DNA of 10,797 bases. Source: Isohypsibius dastychi. Taxonomy: Eukaryota > Tardigrada > Eutardigrada > Parachela > Isohypsibiidae. A program made the position numbers and the translations under genes. Positions 7,701 to 10,797 of this stretch are shown here, one piece after another. The notes under the pieces were generated by a model. It made no database searches. It was not told the origin of the DNA and saw only the letters and a list, made by a program, of their open reading frames with translations. Position 1 is the first letter of the stretch. Every line of letters begins with the position of its first letter. The stretch covers positions 1-10,797 of the forward strand of contig JAQIWT010001438.1 in NCBI GenBank assembly GCA_034696485.1, in the 5' to 3' direction.

Positions 7701-9697
7701 AAGCACAGCTGATTGTCATGGCTCAGCCTGACTGTGAGAAGGCTCTCCGCAGGGATGTGCCAAGCTCACAGATTTGCTTCTTCAGCTCATCACAAAATAC
7801 GTGTCAGGTGATTGAATGTTTCTGTTAATCTACAGTTTCTAGAATCCTAACTGATGTTTCAGGGGGATAGTGGAGGACCGATATTCCGCAGGACGAAAGG
7901 GGCTTTCGTGCTGGTGGGTGTGCTGAGTTTCACCCAGACCGAGTAAGTGTTAACGGTATGAAGCATGAAGCAACATCCCAGTTACCTGGCTCATATGAAT
8001 ACTTGCCATGATCTCCTCCTTCAAGCAAAAAAGGGTAAAACTGCCTTGTTCAGGGTAACTTGAGACAGCAGGCCATTTCTATTTTTCATCCGTTCAGAAC
8101 AAAAGCGAGATCAGTGCTCCTTGCTCTAACGACAGCAAACACAATTTTTAGACGGATACCCATCACGCCTCAGAATCAGATAGAAGTTCGTGATTCAAGA
8201 TATACCACCTTTTTGATTTGGGTTCAATTAAATTCACCTCAGAAACCCTTTTGGTCTGCTCATGATTGAATACATCGACATGAAACCCTTGTGCCGTTTG
8301 AGTTCAGGCGAGATTTTGTTGGATTTATGTTTTGGTTAAAGCACACCGATGTCGATGGACATCATCAAAGAATCCACACTGTCGAATTGCCAATTGGTTC
8401 TGCATGACCGATTGTATATGTCTCCATTCATCATATTTTTCCTCGTTTCCTCTCTGAAGAACCCAAGTTCAAGATAGATCTCCTGGGCATTGGCAAATAA
8501 GATTTTCTTTATTCAGTGAATGTACGCCAGGATCGCCTAACGGATTTACTCGTGTCAGTTCATTTTTTGAATGGATCCTTGCAACTATATCCAGCTCGTC
8601 TAAAATCGGTAAGATTTAATAAATCTAGATCATCGTTTTCTACAAAACGTGTCAAAATTCAAAATCAAAATCCAATTTCCATGAATTTCAGTGTTTTCAG
8701 ATCATCCCTTTAACGATCATCATATTTCCAGTGTTCACGAAATAACTACCAATTATGATTTTAAGTTTTCGGAAATAAACTGAGGTATTACATCTCTATC
8801 AACAAACTATTTTTTACTCATTCTTCGCGAATTTTCAATCATAAACAGTTGATTGGTTATACTGTTATTCTCAAATCACTTGATCCTTGTTTTTTGTGTT
8901 TGCATTCAGTGAGATTACTCTGTTATCAGTATCCATCGAGGAAATTGCTCGGTTAACATGCGTTATCGAAACTGATTTAAACTTTTGATCAATTATCGAT
9001 TTGATTCGGTTGTTTTCCAGAAAAGAATGAAACATGTGCCACTTTCAACAAAAGAAAATGCTTTCTTGATGGACCCGCTTGTTCGAAAGGAATATACAAA
9101 GTCGTTTGTGTGGCTCAGTCAACAATCAGAGATATCAGATTATCTACATTTCGACTGGCTGAATTTTTACAAAAGAAACCGATTGAGCTTTCACTGACGA
9201 ACACGCGAATTCTTGACGAGGACACTTTGGCATCCGTGGCGAAACAGGTTATCATCCTAAACATTATCGGAACGGATGCCTTCAGTACCGACCAGCTTTC
9301 GGATCAGAAGTTGACAAATTTGCTAGAACTCAGTTTTAAGAATTGTTCTGATGTTGTTCTCACGAAGGAGGGCCTCTGGCCACTAAGAACGCTGCGCTCG
9401 ATTGTCCTTGCCAACTCGACAGTCAGTGAGATTCAAACTGGAACTTTCGATGAACTTCCAAAGCTCATCAACCTGGCCTTTGACTGGATGTTCAACATCA
9501 TTTCCCTCTCTATCGAGGAAAAAGCACATCTGAATCGATTCCATTGTGAGACCGAATACGAGTGGTTTCGTAAATATATTGCATCCCATCCTGCTCTTTT
9601 CAAAGCAAAAGAAGTTGGTGAAATTTATAACAGATCTGGATTAGTAAGCAGAGCATGGAAAGCTAGCGAGCTTATTTTTTTTGAATTCAAATGCTAA
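4710..9697 (+). CDS. secreted trypsin-like serine protease with C-terminal leucine-rich-repeat domain
   Basis: Six-exon model: 4710-4761, 4816-4953, 7257-7807, 7863-7942, 8517-8608, 9021-9697; 1590 nt, 529 residues. Intron phases are 1, 1, 0, 2, 1; the first four match the minus-strand paralogue. The start has A at -3 and encodes a signal peptide (MSFRHFILLIALLLQPWG). The pro-region has two Cys and ends ICSPEDA, followed by IINGTEA (Ile62 as the mature end), so the residue before cleavage is Ala rather than Arg or Lys. The triad is complete: His105 in TAAHC, Asp155 in NDISIL, Ser250 in GDSGGP. The residue at the pocket base (position 189 in chymotrypsin) is Asn244, neither trypsin- nor chymotrypsin-like. 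FTRVSSFFEWI closes the protease fold near residue 294. Residues 310-333 hold four Cys, then about five LRR units span 357-475 (for example LRSIVLANSTVSEIQTGTF), with a Cys and an aromatic cap after. The protease exons are very secure. The 2.3-kb second intron and the joining of the LRR exon are inference from phase and paralogy; a separate LRR gene remains possible. Confidence 0.78.
4954..7256 (+). other. 2.3-kb intron 2 of the protease-LRR gene
   Basis: Begins with the strong donor GTAAGT and ends with TTTTCAG. The same intron in the minus-strand paralogue is 57 nt, so about 2.2 kb of extra sequence lies here, with no recognised transposon protein or matching terminal repeats. Reading through the donor meets an in-frame TGA at 5001-5003 and an AATAAA at 5074-5079. 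The stretch 5410-5900 is open in places on both strands but shows no domain. Around 6911-7237 both strands again have unassigned open frames. A rival upstream exon ending ...CWSQ at 7192, with donor GTAATG and a 64-nt intron, is in phase with the exon at 7257, but lacks the Ile-Ile-Asn activation end and has the wrong Cys spacing. Confidence 0.65.
5933..6134 (+). promoter_or_regulatory. promoter-like and poly(A)-like signals inside intron 2
   Basis: A good TATA box, TATAAATA (5933-5940), is followed by a GC-rich stretch, a perfect palindrome GCACATGTGC (5952-5961) and an AATAAA at 6129-6134. TATA and AATAAA some 190 nt apart on one strand is the layout of an LTR with its U3 and R regions, so a solo LTR within the intron is possible. 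Boundaries and target duplications could not be found. An internal promoter is the alternative. Confidence 0.25.
7943..8516 (+). other. intron 4 of the protease-LRR gene
   Basis: Phase-2 intron from donor GTAAGT to acceptor TTATTCAG, 574 nt against 42 nt in the paralogue. Close to its 5' end CATCCCAG (to 7981) could act as an alternative acceptor. It would be in frame with a short segment containing a Cys, but that segment lacks the FTRVS helix and soon reaches TGA at about 8060, so the distal acceptor is preferred. Nothing else is recognised inside. Confidence 0.7.
8609..9020 (+). other. intron 5, linking protease and LRR exons, with internal stop and poly(A) signal
   Basis: Phase-1 intron, donor GTAAGA, acceptor TTGTTTTCCAG. 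If it is not removed, translation continues four codons (Gly-Lys-Ile-stop) to TAA at 8617-8619, and an AATAAA at 8618-8623 overlaps that stop. Such an arrangement could give a protease-only transcript. No independent first exon or clear TATA box for a separate LRR gene was seen in this intron. Confidence 0.6.
9021..9697 (+). other. LRR-encoding terminal exon
   Basis: Open from the acceptor at 9019-9020 to TAA at 9695-9697. It encodes ETCATFNKRKCF and two further Cys (an LRR N-cap-like cluster), then LRR units with LxxL/IxLxx spacing: IELSLTNTRIL, VIILNIIGTDAF, LLELSFKNCSDVVL, LRSIVLANSTVSEI, LINLAFDWMFNI. A Cys-containing end with EWFRKYIASHP follows. The first in-frame ATG codes for a Met deep inside the repeats (near 9488), so the exon needs an upstream exon to supply a start. 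LRR domains are usually protein-binding. An internal GTAAGC at 9644, after codon 512, could act as an alternative donor. Confidence 0.85.
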
Positions 9698-9744
9698 TTA
9701 TTCGAATTCCTTGATGTACGCTTTGATAGCAAACCTATACAACC

Positions 9745-9750
9745 AATAAA
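9745..9750 (+). terminator. polyadenylation signal of the protease-LRR gene
   Basis: AATAAA 48 nt after the TAA at 9695-9697. It supports that stop as the usual end of the gene and matches the spacing in the minus-strand paralogue. Confidence 0.75.
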
Positions 9751-10797
9751 GTGAAGATACTTCCAGCAACAGCAAACTGGTTTGTCACTCTTAGTGAGGG
9801 TTTCAGCGGTAATTTCGAACTCTATCTCCGTTTTGAACTCTGTGAGTGTAATTTTCCAGAAGGCCCAGCCGCAACGAGAATGGATGGCGGTGGCGGAAGC
9901 CATCGAGCAGGAGAAGTTCTCGTGATGCCCTGAACAAATTGGCAAGAAGCCGACAACGGAATGGAATGGACAATGATTCCTGGCCTGATCTTACTATAAC
10001 AGCCGACCAAACTGTGAAATGAGATCGCAATTAGGTAGTTTGCCAGTTCATCCAATTTCAGGTTGGAATGCATGGTAAAATTATCAAGAAAGACTGGGTT
10101 AGTTGTGTTTAGTCTCCTCACTGAAACTGAACTATTTTTGTTGAAAGTGGTGGTTTATAGTGCAACGGGAGTAAGTGGGGTTGTCTATAGTCGAACGTTG
10201 GTTTAAGGGTTGGCTATAGCTGCACCTATAACGTTGACCTTGCGCGTTTTAATGCGGCACACTTTCGCGGATGGATGAACAGAGGTTTTTCGAAATGAAT
10301 GCCGCTCTGCGAATAATGAATATAATGGAAGTTACGATGCATCGAAATTAAAACCGTTGAGTAGTCTTGAAGTTTCTTGTTATTCAAACAATATTTCAGA
10401 AGGTCTCCAGGCTTCATAAATACCTTCGACGCAGGTTTTAGCAAATTATGTGTCCACAAACGGTATCATGCCTTTTCATCCCGTTTATAACGATTCGATT
10501 CAGTAAACAAGAAAGATATAGCATGAAATATCAGGAACAAGTTTAAAAGGAAACGGTTGTTGAGTCACTGCTCTGGTTGATAATGATACGTTGACACACC
10601 GTTGTAGGAACATTAATGATTTATTAAAAGTTAATTATTACATCACGGCTAAACCATTATATCGATGACTGAGATGCGGGCCAGGGAGGCTGAATTCCTA
10701 ACAATAGTGAGACATCCACTTACTCTAGTCTCGCGATAAATTCGCCATATGGATAGTTAAATTAGTGAGGGAAGACCGAGCAAGTGTGCGGCTGACT
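9751..10797. other. downstream region without a secure gene
   Basis: No gene can be called. From 9860 to about 10021, after an acceptor-like TTTTCCAG (9852-9859), two plus frames are open. One of 21 codons ends at TGA 9923-9925; the other, of about 53 codons, is rich in Arg and Ser and ends near 10020. Both could be alternative 3' exons, but they lie beyond the poly(A) signal at 9745. At the right edge, the minus strand has an open frame entering at 10797 and closing at TAG 10727-10725, with AATAAA at 10625-10620. This could be the end of a gene lying outside the window, but it is too short to judge. Confidence 0.5.
10150..10235 (+). repeat. degenerate ~30-bp tandem repeat
   Basis: Three units centred on TATAG at 10156, 10186 and 10215 (spacing 30 and 29 bp). 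They share a pattern of G/T-rich lead-in, TATAG, then a GCAACG/CGAACG/CTGCACC core: GGTTTATAGTGCAACG, GTCTATAGTCGAACG and GGCTATAGCTGCACC. The units have diverged, so this is an old or constrained short array. No coding role is apparent. Confidence 0.55.

Noticed and set aside
7981-8060. Alternative last protease exon using the acceptor CATCCCAG
   Set aside because: It is in frame and has a Cys near the expected place, but lacks the FTRVS...W helix that is clearly encoded at 8517-8608.
10620-10797. 3' end of a minus-strand gene entering from the right edge
   Set aside because: A short open frame with a downstream AATAAA is suggestive, but only about 23 codons are visible, with no domain.

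Overview
The window looks like nuclear DNA of an animal, most likely a clade I nematode of the whipworm type (Trichuris and relatives). This is inferred from three things: very short introns (42-62 nt) with GT..AG ends and fixed phases, AATAAA signals placed 38-48 nt after stop codons, and divergent secreted chymotrypsin-fold proteins, which are abundant in those worms. No database search was possible, so the species is not established.

Layout. 1-125: a C homopolymer and a GC-rich cluster of small inverted repeats, possibly a contig-edge or assembly feature. 135-about 1168: the decayed 3' end of a Ty3/gypsy-type LTR retrotransposon, comprising a frameshifted integrase and pol tail, a polypurine tract and the start of a 3' LTR. 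1488-2750 (minus): a five-exon gene for a 332-residue secreted trypsin-fold protein. Its catalytic Ser is replaced by Asp, so it is probably a pseudoprotease, but the reading frame is intact. 2751-4653: a divergent intergenic region with candidate promoter elements for both genes. 4654-9750 (plus): a six-exon gene for a predicted 529-residue secreted protein. It has a trypsin-like domain with an intact His-Asp-Ser triad, followed by a Cys-rich linker and a leucine-rich-repeat (LRR) domain. 9751-10797: no secure gene; a degenerate ~30-bp tandem repeat lies near 10150-10235.

The two proteases are clearly paralogues arranged head to head. They share the exon plan (signal-peptide exon, short pro-region exon, large catalytic exon, Ser exon of exactly 80 nt in both) and the intron phases 1, 1, 0, 2. 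The minus copy ends with a short tail after the protease domain. The plus copy has a phase-1 splice donor at the equivalent place, and the next phase-1 acceptor opens onto an LRR exon with no usable start codon of its own. The summed exon lengths divide exactly by three in both models (999 and 1590 nt). The intron behind that donor also carries an in-frame stop overlapping AATAAA, so protease-only and protease-LRR isoforms are possible. The most interesting content is this protease-LRR fusion, paired with a divergently transcribed, catalytically dead sister.
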